This document shows positions 33,765-43,818 of a stretch of 64,000 nt of DNA, piece by piece; position 1 is the stretch's first letter; each line of letters starts with the position of its first letter. Made by a program: the position numbers and the translations under genes. Origin of the DNA: a bacterium (GTDB taxonomy: Bacteria > CLD3 > SB21); contig JABWCP010000008.1 of NCBI GenBank assembly GCA_013360215.1, forward strand, positions 110,889-174,888, read 5' to 3'. The notes below the pieces were generated by a model. That model searched no databases. It was not told the DNA's origin and saw nothing but the letters and a program-made list of their open reading frames with translations.

Positions 33765-34706
33765 TTATTCGATCCGTTCTTTGACGGGCACTTCCTTCTG
33801 ACGGTTAAAATTATGAACGAGCATTTCGCCGATCAGACCGGTGGATATGATCTGAAATCCGATCATAATCAGAAGAATGCCCAAAAATAAAATCGGACGC
33901 TGACCTATGGGCGTACCCAAAAACCAATCAAGCGACAAATAACCGCAAATGCCGAGCCCGGCTAAAAGTGATAGCGATCCAAAAAAACCAAAAAAATGCA
34001 AAGGGCGTTTGACGTAGCGCGTCAAAAATACGACCGTGATCAGATCGAGAAATCCTTTGAGAAAACGTGATAATCCGAACTTGCTTTGACCATATTTGCG
34101 CGGATGATGATGCACGACGATTTCCGTGATGCGACGATAACCTTCCCATTTTGCCAAAACCGGTATGTAACGGTGCAATTCGCCGTACAAATTGACATCC
34201 TTGACCACTTCGCGCCGATATGCCTTGAGGCCACAGTTGAAATCATGCAAACGAATTCCACTCATCACGCGGGTCACAAAATTAAAAAAACGCGACGGAA
34301 TGGTTTTGGAAACCGGATCATGACGCACCTTTTTCCAACCGGAAACTAAATCGTTCCCGTCCTGAAGTTTATTAACCAGATGAGGTATTTCTTCCGGATC
34401 ATCCTGCAGATCGGCATCCATCGTGATCACATACGTACCCGTCGCCATTTTGAACCCCTCGGACAAAGCCGTAGATTTTCCGAAGTTTTTTCTAAATCGC
34501 AATGCTTTGACGGCGGCGTACTGTTGTTTGAGTTTTTGAATCACGGTATACGAATTATCCGTGCTGCCGTCATCGACGAAAATGATTTCATACACCACAC
34601 CCATGCGGGTCGCGACGGTATGAATTTTTTCCGTGAGTTCGGGCAAAGATTCTTCTTCATTAAATAGCGGTATGACAACGCTAATGGAATAGTTGGAATC
34701 GGTCAC
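33765..34706 (-). CDS. Family 2 glycosyltransferase (polyprenyl-phosphate sugar transferase type)
   Basis: A 313-residue membrane protein. The N-terminal GT-A domain shows Val-Val-Ile-Pro-Leu-Phe-Asn-Glu-Glu, the first acidic pair in Phe-Val-Asp-Asp-Gly-Ser-Thr-Asp and the DxD-like Met-Asp-Ala-Asp-Leu-Gln-Asp-Asp. Two C-terminal hydrophobic helices (about 228-255 and 263-290) complete the DPM1/ArnC/GtrB-like layout. Such enzymes transfer glucose, mannose or a modified sugar from a nucleotide donor to polyprenyl phosphate for envelope glycan modification. The substrate cannot be told. It is part of the run TPR lipoprotein, DUF4292, glycosyltransferase, smpB with gaps of a few bases. Confidence 0.9.
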   Translation of the reverse strand: MTDSNYSISVVIPLFNEEESLPELTEKIHTVATRMGVVYEIIFVDDGSTDNSYTVIQKLKQQYAAVKALRFRKNFGKSTALSEGFKMATGTYVITMDADLQDDPEEIPHLVNKLQDGNDLVSGWKKVRHDPVSKTIPSRFFNFVTRVMSGIRLHDFNCGLKAYRREVVKDVNLYGELHRYIPVLAKWEGYRRITEIVVHHHPRKYGQSKFGLSRFLKGFLDLITVVFLTRYVKRPLHFFGFFGSLSLLAGLGICGYLSLDWFLGTPIGQRPILFLGILLIMIGFQIISTGLIGEMLVHNFNRQKEVPVKERIE

Positions 34707-34718
34707 GCGGGTATCCTG

Positions 34719-35540
34719 TTATTGCATCTCCACGATATCTATGTCGCGGGGATATTTGATTTTAAATATACTGCTGTTAAAAGATTCATTGACCGTACGC
34801 ATATCAAAAAACAAGCTCAAAAGATCTTGTTCACGCGGTCGCACGAGACGAACGTACTTAGGAAAATATCGCCCGTCAATTTTTTGAAACCGCGAAAATT
34901 CGCGCTCGACGGATACATCGCCGGTCGAATCGTAATCCACGATACGGCTGACGGCAAATTGGGCGTACGGATCAAACCATATTTTACGATGGCCTTCGCC
35001 GGTAGTAAACTGCATAACAAAATAAGTATCATCCGCCGAAAATTCGCGCAGACGCACCAGCTCGGATTCCGGCACGCGCGGTAATCCGACCAAAAGCTCA
35101 ACAAGTTCCTCATAATTGACATTGTAATCAAACGTGCGCCGAATCGCCGACGCACTGGTTTTGCCGATAATGACTTGTTTGTTGATAATATTATACACCA
35201 CAAACGATTCCCGATTGAGCGACGCCTTGACGCCGTCTATACCGAGCATGCCTTCGATTTTGATATACACCGAATCCGGTAAACGAATAGCGATCTGCGC
35301 CGTAAACTGTCCGCCGCTCTTGGGCGATTCGACATTCATCGTAGCCACCGATTTGATATGACGAATCTTAGCCGCATTTTCATTGCATCGGCGAAGAACT
35401 TCCAACGGATTGACGGACGTAATATCCACAGGTTGGCGAATCACTTCTTTGGGTGCGCCGCATCCGCTAAATAGGATCAAAGCTATTAAACCAAAGAAAA
35501 CCAAAAAAAATGTACGATGATGTTCAGTGCGATAGTGCAT
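34719..35540 (-). CDS. DUF4292 lipoprotein (LolB/outer-membrane biogenesis-like)
   Basis: A 273-residue lipoprotein with the lipobox Leu-Phe-Ser-Gly-Cys near residue 27 and a following domain that fits DUF4292. This family is common in Bacteroidota and related to the LolA/LolB-like lipid-binding fold. The visible pattern includes Ile-Arg-His-Ile-Lys-Ser-Val-Ala-Thr-Met-Asn, alternating beta strands such as Ile-Ala-Ile-Arg-Leu-Pro-Asp-Ser-Val-Tyr, and a long C-terminal beta region. Its start overlaps the upstream TPR lipoprotein gene by 17 bases; pairing of a TPR lipoprotein with DUF4292 is typical in FCB genomes. A role in outer-membrane assembly is inferred. Confidence 0.85.
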   Translation of the reverse strand: MHYRTEHHRTFFLVFFGLIALILFSGCGAPKEVIRQPVDITSVNPLEVLRRCNENAAKIRHIKSVATMNVESPKSGGQFTAQIAIRLPDSVYIKIEGMLGIDGVKASLNRESFVVYNIINKQVIIGKTSASAIRRTFDYNVNYEELVELLVGLPRVPESELVRLREFSADDTYFVMQFTTGEGHRKIWFDPYAQFAVSRIVDYDSTGDVSVEREFSRFQKIDGRYFPKYVRLVRPREQDLLSLFFDMRTVNESFNSSIFKIKYPRDIDIVEMQ

Positions 35541-36915
35541 TTATTTTTTCCGTGAGCATAGAATTATCAGGATTGATCGTAAGCGCTTTTTGAAAAGCCG
35601 ATAACGCGTCTTTGGTATTTCCCAATTTATGATGAATTTCGCCCAGATGCGTCCATACTTCTTCACTGTTGGGATGAACTGCAACAGCGCGCTGCGTATA
35701 GATAAGCGCTTGGGCATACTCTTCTTGTTGAAACAAAACCCAACCCATCGTGTCCAAATAATGACCGTTGTCGGGCGCTTTTTTGAGCGCTTTTTCGATC
35801 ATTTGCCGCGCTTTCTCCAACCGGGTTCTGCGTTCAGCCAAACTGTAACTGTAATTATTAAGTATCACTTCGTTGTTCGGTTCAAAAACAAGAATGCGTT
35901 CGAATACGCTATCCGATTGAGTGAACCGCTTTTGATTCTGATAAATCGGCGCCAGAAGATTCATCGTCAGTAAATCGCGGCCATTGATCATGGATGCGCG
36001 CTCCAGTACATCCAACGCTTCGACGGAACGTTTGAGCTGCACCAAGGCAAAACCTAACGAGCGAAGAAAATCAAAATTATTAGGCTGCAGCCGGTCCGCA
36101 TGACGAAAAGCGCGTACGGCTTTTTCATAATTACCGCTCTGGATAGACAGCAGTCCGACACTGGCATGCACCTGGAGATTGTCTTCTTGAAGCTCGGCAA
36201 GCGATTCGTAAATTTCGATCGCTTTAGGAATTTCTTTATTAAAACGGTATGCCATGGCCAGCGCCGATAGTATTTCCGTATTATTGGGATCGCTGCTGCG
36301 TGCCCTGTGATATACATCCACGGCCTTATCGTACGCACGGGAGCGCATGTAGATTTCACCCAGTTTCAATGAAAGCAGCGTATTCGCGCCGATAACGTCC
36401 AGCAACCTTGCGTAATGTACCGCCGCTTCTTTGGCTTTGCCTTGCACTTCGTATATCGTGATGAGCCGGTAATGCGCATCAATATTCGATGGATACCTCC
36501 GGCTCAGCAGTTCTAATGTTTGAATGGCTTTATCAAAATTATGCTGACGGATATGAATGTCCGCCAAAACTTCCAGTGCATCCGGATTAAAAGGATCTTT
36601 GATCAGCACGCGCTGAACAAGTACTAGCGCTTCATCGTAACGCCCGAGTTCCAAATAATCTTCCGCCAGCGCGTTGGATACGGGTAATGCATTGCTGTCG
36701 CTGAGAAGAGCAAAGCGGTAGTGCATTTCGGCTTCGCCAAATTCGCCGGACATATCGGCAATCAATGCATCCACTAAATGCTGAACGGCCACCGGCTTGT
36801 ATGCATCGTAACGCGAATCCTGTGTACCGATCTGCGAATGCATACGCGAACCACAACTCCAAAGGAGCGGCAAAATCAAAAGAAAGACAGATGTCTTATA
36901 AATACGGTGTCGCAT
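35524..36915 (-). CDS. TPR-repeat lipoprotein
   Basis: From the ATG at 36915 the product has 463 residues: a signal peptide with lipobox Leu-Leu-Trp-Ser-Cys, then at least ten tetratricopeptide repeats covering most of the chain. The repeats have the usual Trp/Leu, Gly, Tyr, Ala and Pro spacing, for example Asn-Pro-Asp-Ala-Leu-Glu-Val-Leu-Ala-Asp-Ile-His. It is likely a periplasmic scaffold held to the outer membrane. Because it overlaps the DUF4292 gene by 17 bases, both proteins probably work together in envelope assembly. The frame extends ten codons further upstream, but the later ATG gives the better signal peptide. Confidence 0.85.
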   Translation of the reverse strand: MRHRIYKTSVFLLILPLLWSCGSRMHSQIGTQDSRYDAYKPVAVQHLVDALIADMSGEFGEAEMHYRFALLSDSNALPVSNALAEDYLELGRYDEALVLVQRVLIKDPFNPDALEVLADIHIRQHNFDKAIQTLELLSRRYPSNIDAHYRLITIYEVQGKAKEAAVHYARLLDVIGANTLLSLKLGEIYMRSRAYDKAVDVYHRARSSDPNNTEILSALAMAYRFNKEIPKAIEIYESLAELQEDNLQVHASVGLLSIQSGNYEKAVRAFRHADRLQPNNFDFLRSLGFALVQLKRSVEALDVLERASMINGRDLLTMNLLAPIYQNQKRFTQSDSVFERILVFEPNNEVILNNYSYSLAERRTRLEKARQMIEKALKKAPDNGHYLDTMGWVLFQQEEYAQALIYTQRAVAVHPNSEEVWTHLGEIHHKLGNTKDALSAFQKALTINPDNSMLTEKINALSH

Positions 36916-36959
36916 AAAAACAGATCGTGTTATAAACAAATACATTGGTCGGAATTTTT

Positions 36960-37295
36960 TCAGGCTACAATCAGATCGTCCGGTACTTCGATTTCCATTT
37001 CAAGTAAACCCATACCGTGGGTTTTGCCCTGAGCATCGGTTTTAAGGCTTTCCGTACCGCCACCGCCGAGCGAATCATGAATGATGAAATTAAGCGCTAA
37101 AAGATTGGGCACTTCATAACGATCCACCGGGCCATTGGCGATTTTAGAAAAATGCCGACGTACGGCCTCGGGTGTCACCTGTGCACACAAGATAGGATAA
37201 TATTCTTGTTTGTAAGCGATAAGTCCGACATTGGAACTGTCTCCTTTATCGCCGCTGCGCGCATGCGCTATTTTTTTGAGCTGTATTTTTTTCAA
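36960..37295 (-). CDS. AtuA-like ferredoxin-fold protein
   Basis: About 111 residues from a TTG at 37295 that overlaps the xseB stop as TTGA, with GAGGAAG six bases before. The sequence fits the ferredoxin-fold domain found at the C-terminus of AtuA/acyclic terpene utilisation proteins and as stand-alone genes. Landmarks are Ala-His-Ala-Arg-Ser-Gly-Asp-Lys-Gly-Asp-Ser-Ser-Asn-Val-Gly, Arg-Tyr-Glu-Val-Pro-Asn-Leu-Leu-Ala-Leu-Asn-Phe and Leu-Gly-Gly-Gly-Gly-Thr-Glu-Ser-Leu, ending near Asp-Ala-Gln-Gly-Lys. The frame continues upstream inside xseB without family likeness. The role is unknown; no large AtuA partner is nearby. Confidence 0.8.
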   Translation of the reverse strand: MKKIQLKKIAHARSGDKGDSSNVGLIAYKQEYYPILCAQVTPEAVRRHFSKIANGPVDRYEVPNLLALNFIIHDSLGGGGTESLKTDAQGKTHGMGLLEMEIEVPDDLIVA

Positions 37296-37549
37296 ACTGC
37301 TTCCTCGTCCTCTTCTTCGAGCGTATAGTTGCCGTCTTTGTCTTTGATCAGAATTTTGAGTTTTTGCTCCGCCGTATTGAGTTTCGCCTGGCAAAACTCT
37401 ACCAATTTCATCCCGCGCTCAAACTTCACCAACGTTTCATCCAAAGGGACATCACCGTGTTCCAATGCGTCCACGATCGTTTCAAGTTCTTTGAGCGAGG
37501 TCTCAAACGTGGTCTCGGATGATTCTTCGTTTTGTTTCTTTTTACTCAT
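37292..37549 (-). CDS. xseB: Exodeoxyribonuclease VII small subunit
   Basis: An 85-residue protein from the ATG at 37549 (AAGGTGAT just upstream). It has the XseB pattern Phe-Glu-x-Ser-Leu-Lys-Glu-Leu-Glu-Thr-Ile-Val, Leu-Glu-His-Gly-Asp-Val-Pro-Leu-Asp-Glu-Thr-Leu and Phe-Glu-Arg-Gly-Met-Lys-Leu-Val, with an acidic tail. It forms a complex with XseA to digest single-stranded DNA. No xseA is in the window. It begins a leftward run that includes the AtuA-like, TPR, DUF4292, glycosyltransferase and smpB genes. Open sequence upstream of the chosen start is not family-like. Confidence 0.93.
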   Translation of the reverse strand: MSKKKQNEESSETTFETSLKELETIVDALEHGDVPLDETLVKFERGMKLVEFCQAKLNTAEQKLKILIKDKDGNYTLEEEDEEAV

Positions 37550-37770
37550 AGGTATCACCTTACAAATCGCCATTATAATAATCATTCCCATCATCGTTTG
37601 CAACGATGTTCAATGAATAACGGGACACAATGAGTCCTCTTAACCCTCCGGTTTTTGAATTAAAAAAGTAATTCATTTTACTAATTTTTTATTGTTGTGC
37701 TGAACGGTCTTATGTATCTTGGCGCTGGTAACCGTTTTTTTTTAATGGAATCGAAACCGCAGGAGAACGT

Positions 37771-39609
37771 ATGGTACTTCGGATAGCTCTATGGTTGTGT
37801 GTGGCATGGCCGACGATGGCGCAAATCAAGGTCGTGGTATTCCCTTTTCACAATACCACACAGGCACAAAAAAATGATTGGCTTTCGCACGGTTTTGCCG
37901 AAGCGCTCAATACGGAATTAGCCAAAGACACGGCACTGGATGTGATTGACCGAACCGATGTATTGGCGGAAATCAAATCCAAAGGATGGAAACAAGCCGA
38001 TATCAAAGACGAAGCTAAAGCGATGGCTGTTGCACGTTCATTGGAAGCCAACCGCATGGTGTATGGTGTATTTGACGTTAAAGATTCTTCGATCAAAGTA
38101 TTGACCAAATTTTTTGATCTCCGCACCGGCGTGGCCGACGGAAAAAACACATACATCGGTGAAGGCAAATTTACGACGAATAATGTGTATGCCATGTACG
38201 GCCAGATTACCAATAAAGCGCTTGTGAGTTTCGGCCGTAAGACCATTGATGAAATCGGCGGCCCGACAAAAGGCGCTATCAACGTGGATGCATACGAACC
38301 CTATATCAAAGGTATTCTCAAGTACGATGAAAGCAGCACGGTGGATGATTACAACAAGGCCATCGAAATGCTGACGCAAGCCGCTACCATTGATACGGGA
38401 TTTGCACTCGCCTACGCAGGCATTGCCAAAGCCTACGCTAAAATCGCACGCATTCAGGATGTCAGCGGCAAATTGACCGAAAAGGAAGAAAGCTATAATA
38501 AGGCCCTCGAAGCCGGATTGCGCGCCGTACGCATTGATAAACGCCTTGCCGTCGGATGGACAGCACTGGCGCTCACGTACCGCGAACTGAAAGATCGCGA
38601 TAAACTCATTGAAGCGGCACGTAAAGCCGTTCAAATCCGCGTTTCGCAATACGATGCCTACGATATGATCGCGGATGCGTTTTCACCGAGCTTTTTCCCT
38701 CAATACAAAATTATCGATTCGTCCATTTTTTATCGCAAAAAAAGCGTGACGTACAATACGAAATTTGCTTCCGGATTTCGCGGATTAGGCGGCGACTACA
38801 TGGATAAAGGCGATTATAAAAATGCCGAACAGGCGTTCCAAAAAGCCGTCAGTATCAACCCCAAACATGCGGGTTCACGCGATCGCTTAGGTCAAATCTA
38901 TTTCGCGCAGGGCGATTACATCAAAGCCAAAGATAATTTTTCTGAAGCGATTCGCTTAGACGCCAAAACACCGTTCGGATACACGCATCTTGCCGATGTA
39001 CTCTATATGGAAGGAAAATATGCCGAAGCCATAGCCGCTTATGATTCGGCTCTGCATCATAATCCCAAGTTTGCGATGGCGCATTACGGTCTGGCATGGA
39101 CGTTACTCAGTTCCAAACAACGCGCGTTAAGGGATTCCGTCCGGGCGCTCGCGCACGCGACTCAAGCCGTGGAAATCAGCGGGCAAAAAAATGCCGCCTT
39201 CTTATCTATGCTGGCCGAAGCTCAATTTGCCAACGGCAACAAAGAGAAAGCCATCGAAACGATTGGTTTGGCACGTGCGTTGGATTCGGCCAATACGGAC
39301 TACGAATTGGCCGAAACACGTTATGCAGGAAAAGAGAAATCCGGCGATTACGCATACGCAATGCGTCGCGGTCAGATGTTCTGGAAACAAGGACGCGGTG
39401 CGGACGGTGTAAAAGAGTTTGAAGAAGCCAATAAATTAAGCCCTAAAAATGTTCACGTGCTGTTGGGATTGGCTCGTTATTACGATCAGGACAAACAATA
39501 CAAAAAAGCGTTTGACCATTATTTTCTTGCACGCGCCTGCGATTGGGATAAAAAATACGTCAAACAAATTCAGGAACGAATGAACGCGTTGGAAAAGCAT
39601 TCCAAATAA
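37771..39609 (+). CDS. Secreted TPR protein with FlgO/CsgG-like N-terminal domain
   Basis: A 612-residue protein with a short signal peptide (cleavage about residue 18, after Thr-Met-Ala). An N-terminal domain starting Val-Val-Val-Phe-Pro-Phe-His-Asn-Thr-Thr resembles the FlgO/CsgG/TolB-N type, with Leu-Asp-Val-Ile-Asp-Arg-Thr in the second strand pair. Several TPR units follow from about residue 200 on, including the clear Asn-Pro-Lys-His-Ala-Gly and Asn-Pro-Lys-Phe-Ala-Met repeats. It is likely periplasmic and may bind other proteins or peptidoglycan-linked partners. An AGGAG lies eight bases before the ATG, and a strong bidirectional terminator follows the gene. Confidence 0.8.
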   Translation: MVLRIALWLCVAWPTMAQIKVVVFPFHNTTQAQKNDWLSHGFAEALNTELAKDTALDVIDRTDVLAEIKSKGWKQADIKDEAKAMAVARSLEANRMVYGVFDVKDSSIKVLTKFFDLRTGVADGKNTYIGEGKFTTNNVYAMYGQITNKALVSFGRKTIDEIGGPTKGAINVDAYEPYIKGILKYDESSTVDDYNKAIEMLTQAATIDTGFALAYAGIAKAYAKIARIQDVSGKLTEKEESYNKALEAGLRAVRIDKRLAVGWTALALTYRELKDRDKLIEAARKAVQIRVSQYDAYDMIADAFSPSFFPQYKIIDSSIFYRKKSVTYNTKFASGFRGLGGDYMDKGDYKNAEQAFQKAVSINPKHAGSRDRLGQIYFAQGDYIKAKDNFSEAIRLDAKTPFGYTHLADVLYMEGKYAEAIAAYDSALHHNPKFAMAHYGLAWTLLSSKQRALRDSVRALAHATQAVEISGQKNAAFLSMLAEAQFANGNKEKAIETIGLARALDSANTDYELAETRYAGKEKSGDYAYAMRRGQMFWKQGRGADGVKEFEEANKLSPKNVHVLLGLARYYDQDKQYKKAFDHYFLARACDWDKKYVKQIQERMNALEKHSK

Positions 39610-39628
39610 AGCTTCAGTTCACGTATAA

Positions 39629-39664
39629 AAAAACCCTCAAACAGTTTTGTTTGAGGGTTTTTTT
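39629..39664. terminator. Bidirectional Rho-independent terminator
   Basis: The stem AAACCCTCAAAC (39631-39642) pairs with GTTTGAGGGTTT (39649-39660) around a six-base loop. It has T-rich flanks on both strands (TTTT after it on the plus strand, and the run of A before it as T on the minus strand). It serves the TPR gene and the convergent yraN gene. Confidence 0.92.
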
Positions 39665-39667
39665 ATT

Positions 39668-40042
39668 TCACATCCAAAACGCATTTTCGATATGCCGGAT
39701 TTCTTCGCCGTCGCTTCGGAGGCGCACCGTGATCAGATCAAAGCGGCAATCTTTTTCAGGTGCGGGATATTTGGCCAAGTAATATTCGGCGGCTTGTTTT
39801 AAAAATTTTTGCTTTTTGGGCGTAAGCCATGTTTCCGGTTCGCCAAAGGCTGATTCGTCATGCCGCCGGAGATCGGTGGTTTTGACTTCCACGATGACGA
39901 TAAAAGTTTTTGACTCCGCGACAATATCCAGTTCCCCATTGCGAAACCGAAAATGCCGATGTCTTATATCGTATCCCTTCTGTTTTAAAAAAATTTCGGC
40001 CAGATTTTCGCCGTGCGTTCCGGTGTCTGTAGCGTGACTCAT
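39668..40042 (-). CDS. YraN family (UPF0102) endonuclease-like protein
   Basis: A 124-residue protein of the YraN/UPF0102 family, a small PD-(D/E)xK nuclease-fold domain found in nearly all bacteria. It shows Gly-Glu-Asn-Leu-Ala-Glu at the start, Arg-Asn-Gly-Glu-Leu-Asp-Ile-Val-Ala-Glu about 39-48 and Val-Ile-Val-Glu-Val-Lys-Thr, followed by Leu-Thr-Pro-Lys-Lys-Gln-Lys-Phe-Leu. All nuclease-core residues are present. The biological role is not settled in the family. It is a single gene ending at the shared terminator. Confidence 0.9.
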   Translation of the reverse strand: MSHATDTGTHGENLAEIFLKQKGYDIRHRHFRFRNGELDIVAESKTFIVIVEVKTTDLRRHDESAFGEPETWLTPKKQKFLKQAAEYYLAKYPAPEKDCRFDLITVRLRSDGEEIRHIENAFWM

Positions 40043-40198
40043 GATGGGATACCGAAAATCCTTCTGTAAATTGCTCGTACGAACATAAAGACAGAAAGGT
40101 TTGTGCCGATTACCGTTTCGGATAAACTCGCATTAAGTGGTTTCGTACGATAAAAATAAAGAACTATGTGAAAAAATAAATTTTTTCGCAGTAAAACT

Positions 40199-41638
40199 TT
40201 ACAAGCCCCCCAGCGCTTTCACGATACGATCTTCGAACTGGCGCATGGTTTCATAATATTCCTTCGGGTAACCGTTGGTCAAAATACTAAACGCAATGAT
40301 GTCTTTGGATTGCGTTTCGATATACCCGCTGAGCCCGCTGACGCCATAGAGAAAACCCACTTTGAGGCGTGTCGTGCCGATCAACGAAGACTCATCTTTG
40401 CGTTTGATAAATCGTTTTTTTTCTGTGCCATCAATACCGCCGATACTTAGCGACGCGATGTAATCCGATGCGTAGCGAAAATCTCGATACATATATTCCA
40501 GTAATCGCACCTGAGCCCGCGTCGTCATTTTGTTGCGTTCATCCAGGCCGCTTCCGTCGGCCATCTGAATCTCTTTTTCAGAAATTCCTACTTTCCGCAA
40601 AAAAGGCTGTAGGGCACGAATTCCTTTCTCGTCCGTTCCGGGCTCTCCAAATGCTTCGGCACCCATCATCATCAGGAGCTGTCCCACCACGTAATTATTG
40701 CTCCACTTATTGATGCCGGAGACAATGTAAGACAAATCATACGACGGAGGATCTATTAAAATTTTAGACGCTTTCGGCGTTTTACCCGTACGCAATCCTC
40801 CACTGACTTTGATATTCATAATCCCCAAGGTCTCTTTAATATTGGCGATCGTCCACCACGTCGGATTGGGTACCCGTTTGTATATGACAAATTCATTCTC
40901 ATTTTTGGCAATAGTCCCGTACAAGGCAACCGTCATCTGATTTCCATTGTATCGTATAAAGGTATTATTGTGATTGACACCGATACCTTCGCCGGAATCT
41001 GTCGTCTTCACACCGTTGATAACTTTGACAAGAGATGAGATCGGCTCGATAAAAACAATCGCCGAGTCGCCGGTTTTTTCTCCCGGACGAACACAGATAT
41101 TGATGATATTAAAATTGAAACCCAAGGCACCGCCAACGGCCGAATAGGCACGATCGTTCGTTTCGGCATTTTCTGTATCAATCAAATACGTATCGTCACC
41201 CACGATGTCGCCGCGAATTTCCGTCAACCCCATCGCTTTGAGGTGATAGATCGCACGCAAAAGAATTTCCGGTAAAAAATACGGATCGCCGAGACCTTTG
41301 ATATAAAGATCACCGTTTAGAACGCCATTCTTAATAGCCCCGTCGTAACGAAATTCCGTGCGAAAACTTTTATTGGTTCCCCAGCGATCCAGAGCAGCCG
41401 CTGTGGTGACGAGTTTCATACACGAAGCCGTGGAACGTAACGAATCGGGATTTTTTTGATGAATGACTTGGCCGGTCAGAAGTGACTTGGCAAAAAAACC
41501 GGTGCGGATGTCTTTAAAAAAATCATCCGCATATACGGCATCAATAGCGCGCCGTACACTATCCAGTTGCGTGGAGCGATACTGTGAAAATAACGAAGCC
41601 GTCGTAAAAAAAAGAATGCATCCGTAGCGCCACATCAT
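40199..41638 (-). CDS. dacB: D-alanyl-D-alanine carboxypeptidase/endopeptidase (PBP4, peptidase S13)
   Basis: A 479-residue periplasmic enzyme of the S13 family with a signal peptide at its start. The active-site Ser72-x-x-Lys75 (Ser-Cys-Met-Lys) and Ser313-Asn-Asn315 are present. The Asp-Gly-Ser-Gly-Leu segment near 361-365 and the Gly-Val-Ser-Gly-Leu-Ser-Gly-Tyr block after the third motif confirm the family. The third motif, normally Lys-Thr-Gly, reads Lys426-Val427-Gly428 here (codons AAA GTG GGT), an unusual change. The enzyme trims or cleaves peptidoglycan cross-links. It is the last gene of the polyprenyl synthase, eno, ftsB, RmlC-like unit. Confidence 0.9.
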   Translation of the reverse strand: MMWRYGCILFFTTASLFSQYRSTQLDSVRRAIDAVYADDFFKDIRTGFFAKSLLTGQVIHQKNPDSLRSTASCMKLVTTAAALDRWGTNKSFRTEFRYDGAIKNGVLNGDLYIKGLGDPYFLPEILLRAIYHLKAMGLTEIRGDIVGDDTYLIDTENAETNDRAYSAVGGALGFNFNIINICVRPGEKTGDSAIVFIEPISSLVKVINGVKTTDSGEGIGVNHNNTFIRYNGNQMTVALYGTIAKNENEFVIYKRVPNPTWWTIANIKETLGIMNIKVSGGLRTGKTPKASKILIDPPSYDLSYIVSGINKWSNNYVVGQLLMMMGAEAFGEPGTDEKGIRALQPFLRKVGISEKEIQMADGSGLDERNKMTTRAQVRLLEYMYRDFRYASDYIASLSIGGIDGTEKKRFIKRKDESSLIGTTRLKVGFLYGVSGLSGYIETQSKDIIAFSILTNGYPKEYYETMRQFEDRIVKALGGL

Positions 41639-41644
41639 GAAACA

Positions 41645-42121
41645 TCAATCCAGTTGAAATGGCGACTGAGGATCATGTTCGTGACGAATTTCGTCCACGG
41701 GTTCTTTTTTTCCTTTGCCGGCGTACAGTGTGTTGGCAAAATTATGAACGATCCCCGGTTTGCCGCCGACATTTTTGTAAGCATGGACAACCCCGGGAGG
41801 AATGATCACGCTTTGCAGATTATCTTCACCGACAAAAACAACCATCTTATGACCGTACGTCGGTGAATTTTTGCGGTTATCCCACATATAGAGTTTAAAA
41901 TTAGAAGGCCCTATAAAACAAAACAGATCGGTTTGTTGGACGTGTTCATGCGGACCACGCGCCACACCCGGCAATGTCAGCGAAGTATAACCCATAACGG
42001 GTACATTTTCAGAGACCAATTCGTCCTGACGGTAAAGCTCGGTCAGCCATCCGCGATCATCAACAAACTTTTTATGGTCTTTAAGAATCACGCCCTGTAT
42101 GGGGCCTTTTTTGAAAGTCAT
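41645..42121 (-). CDS. RmlC-like sugar epimerase/isomerase (dTDP-4-dehydrorhamnose 3,5-epimerase family)
   Basis: A 158-residue cupin of the dTDP-sugar epimerase type. The sequence has Asp-Asp-Arg-Gly-Trp-Leu-Thr-Glu-Leu-Tyr-Arg near the start, the Gly-Pro-His-Glu-His segment (about 56-60), Phe-Lys-Leu-Tyr-Met-Trp-Asp-Asn-Arg, and Ile-Pro-Pro-Gly-Val-Val-His-Ala-Tyr-Lys-Asn with the second histidine. It probably acts on a nucleotide sugar, but no other sugar-pathway gene lies near. It is six bases upstream of dacB and part of its operon. Confidence 0.82.
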   Translation of the reverse strand: MTFKKGPIQGVILKDHKKFVDDRGWLTELYRQDELVSENVPVMGYTSLTLPGVARGPHEHVQQTDLFCFIGPSNFKLYMWDNRKNSPTYGHKMVVFVGEDNLQSVIIPPGVVHAYKNVGGKPGIVHNFANTLYAGKGKKEPVDEIRHEHDPQSPFQLD

Positions 42122-42127
42122 GAAACG

Positions 42128-42484
42128 TTACTTCTTTTTGTTGGTTGTTTCGGATTTGGATAACACCTGATATACACGTTCGCCTTCGCGGATCATAGTA
42201 TATTTTTCACGGGCGATTTTTTCGATAAATTCGAGATCCGTTTTCAAACGATCCCGCTGATCGGCAAGCACGGCATGTTCGCGTTTGAGCTTTTCGATTT
42301 CTTTTTCGACGGCGGCACGCTGTTGTTTGATTTTATAAATCTGGTATGCGCCGTAATTGCCGGAAATAATAGTCAGCGCACCGATACCGACCAAAGACCA
42401 AAAAAGAATGCGACGATTACGTTTCTTTTTGATTTCTGCCGGATCGGTCGATTCGACCACGGTTTCTTTCGTTTCGTTTTTCAT
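42128..42484 (-). CDS. Septum formation initiator (FtsB/DivIC family)
   Basis: A 118-residue single-pass membrane protein. A charged cytoplasmic N-terminus (about 1-27) precedes one membrane helix (about 28-48), followed by a coiled coil (about 50-90) with heptads of Leu, Glu and Lys. A conserved C-terminal Lys-Tyr-x-Met-Ile-Arg-Glu-Gly-Glu-Arg-Val motif ends the domain. Members link the FtsQ/FtsL complex to the divisome. It lies 12 bases after eno on the same strand, an eno-ftsB arrangement also seen in other phyla, which supports the call. Confidence 0.88.
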   Translation of the reverse strand: MKNETKETVVESTDPAEIKKKRNRRILFWSLVGIGALTIISGNYGAYQIYKIKQQRAAVEKEIEKLKREHAVLADQRDRLKTDLEFIEKIAREKYTMIREGERVYQVLSKSETTNKKK

Positions 42485-42495
42485 ATATCGTATTC

Positions 42496-43815
<1,320 letters not shown>

Positions 43816-43818
43816 TTA

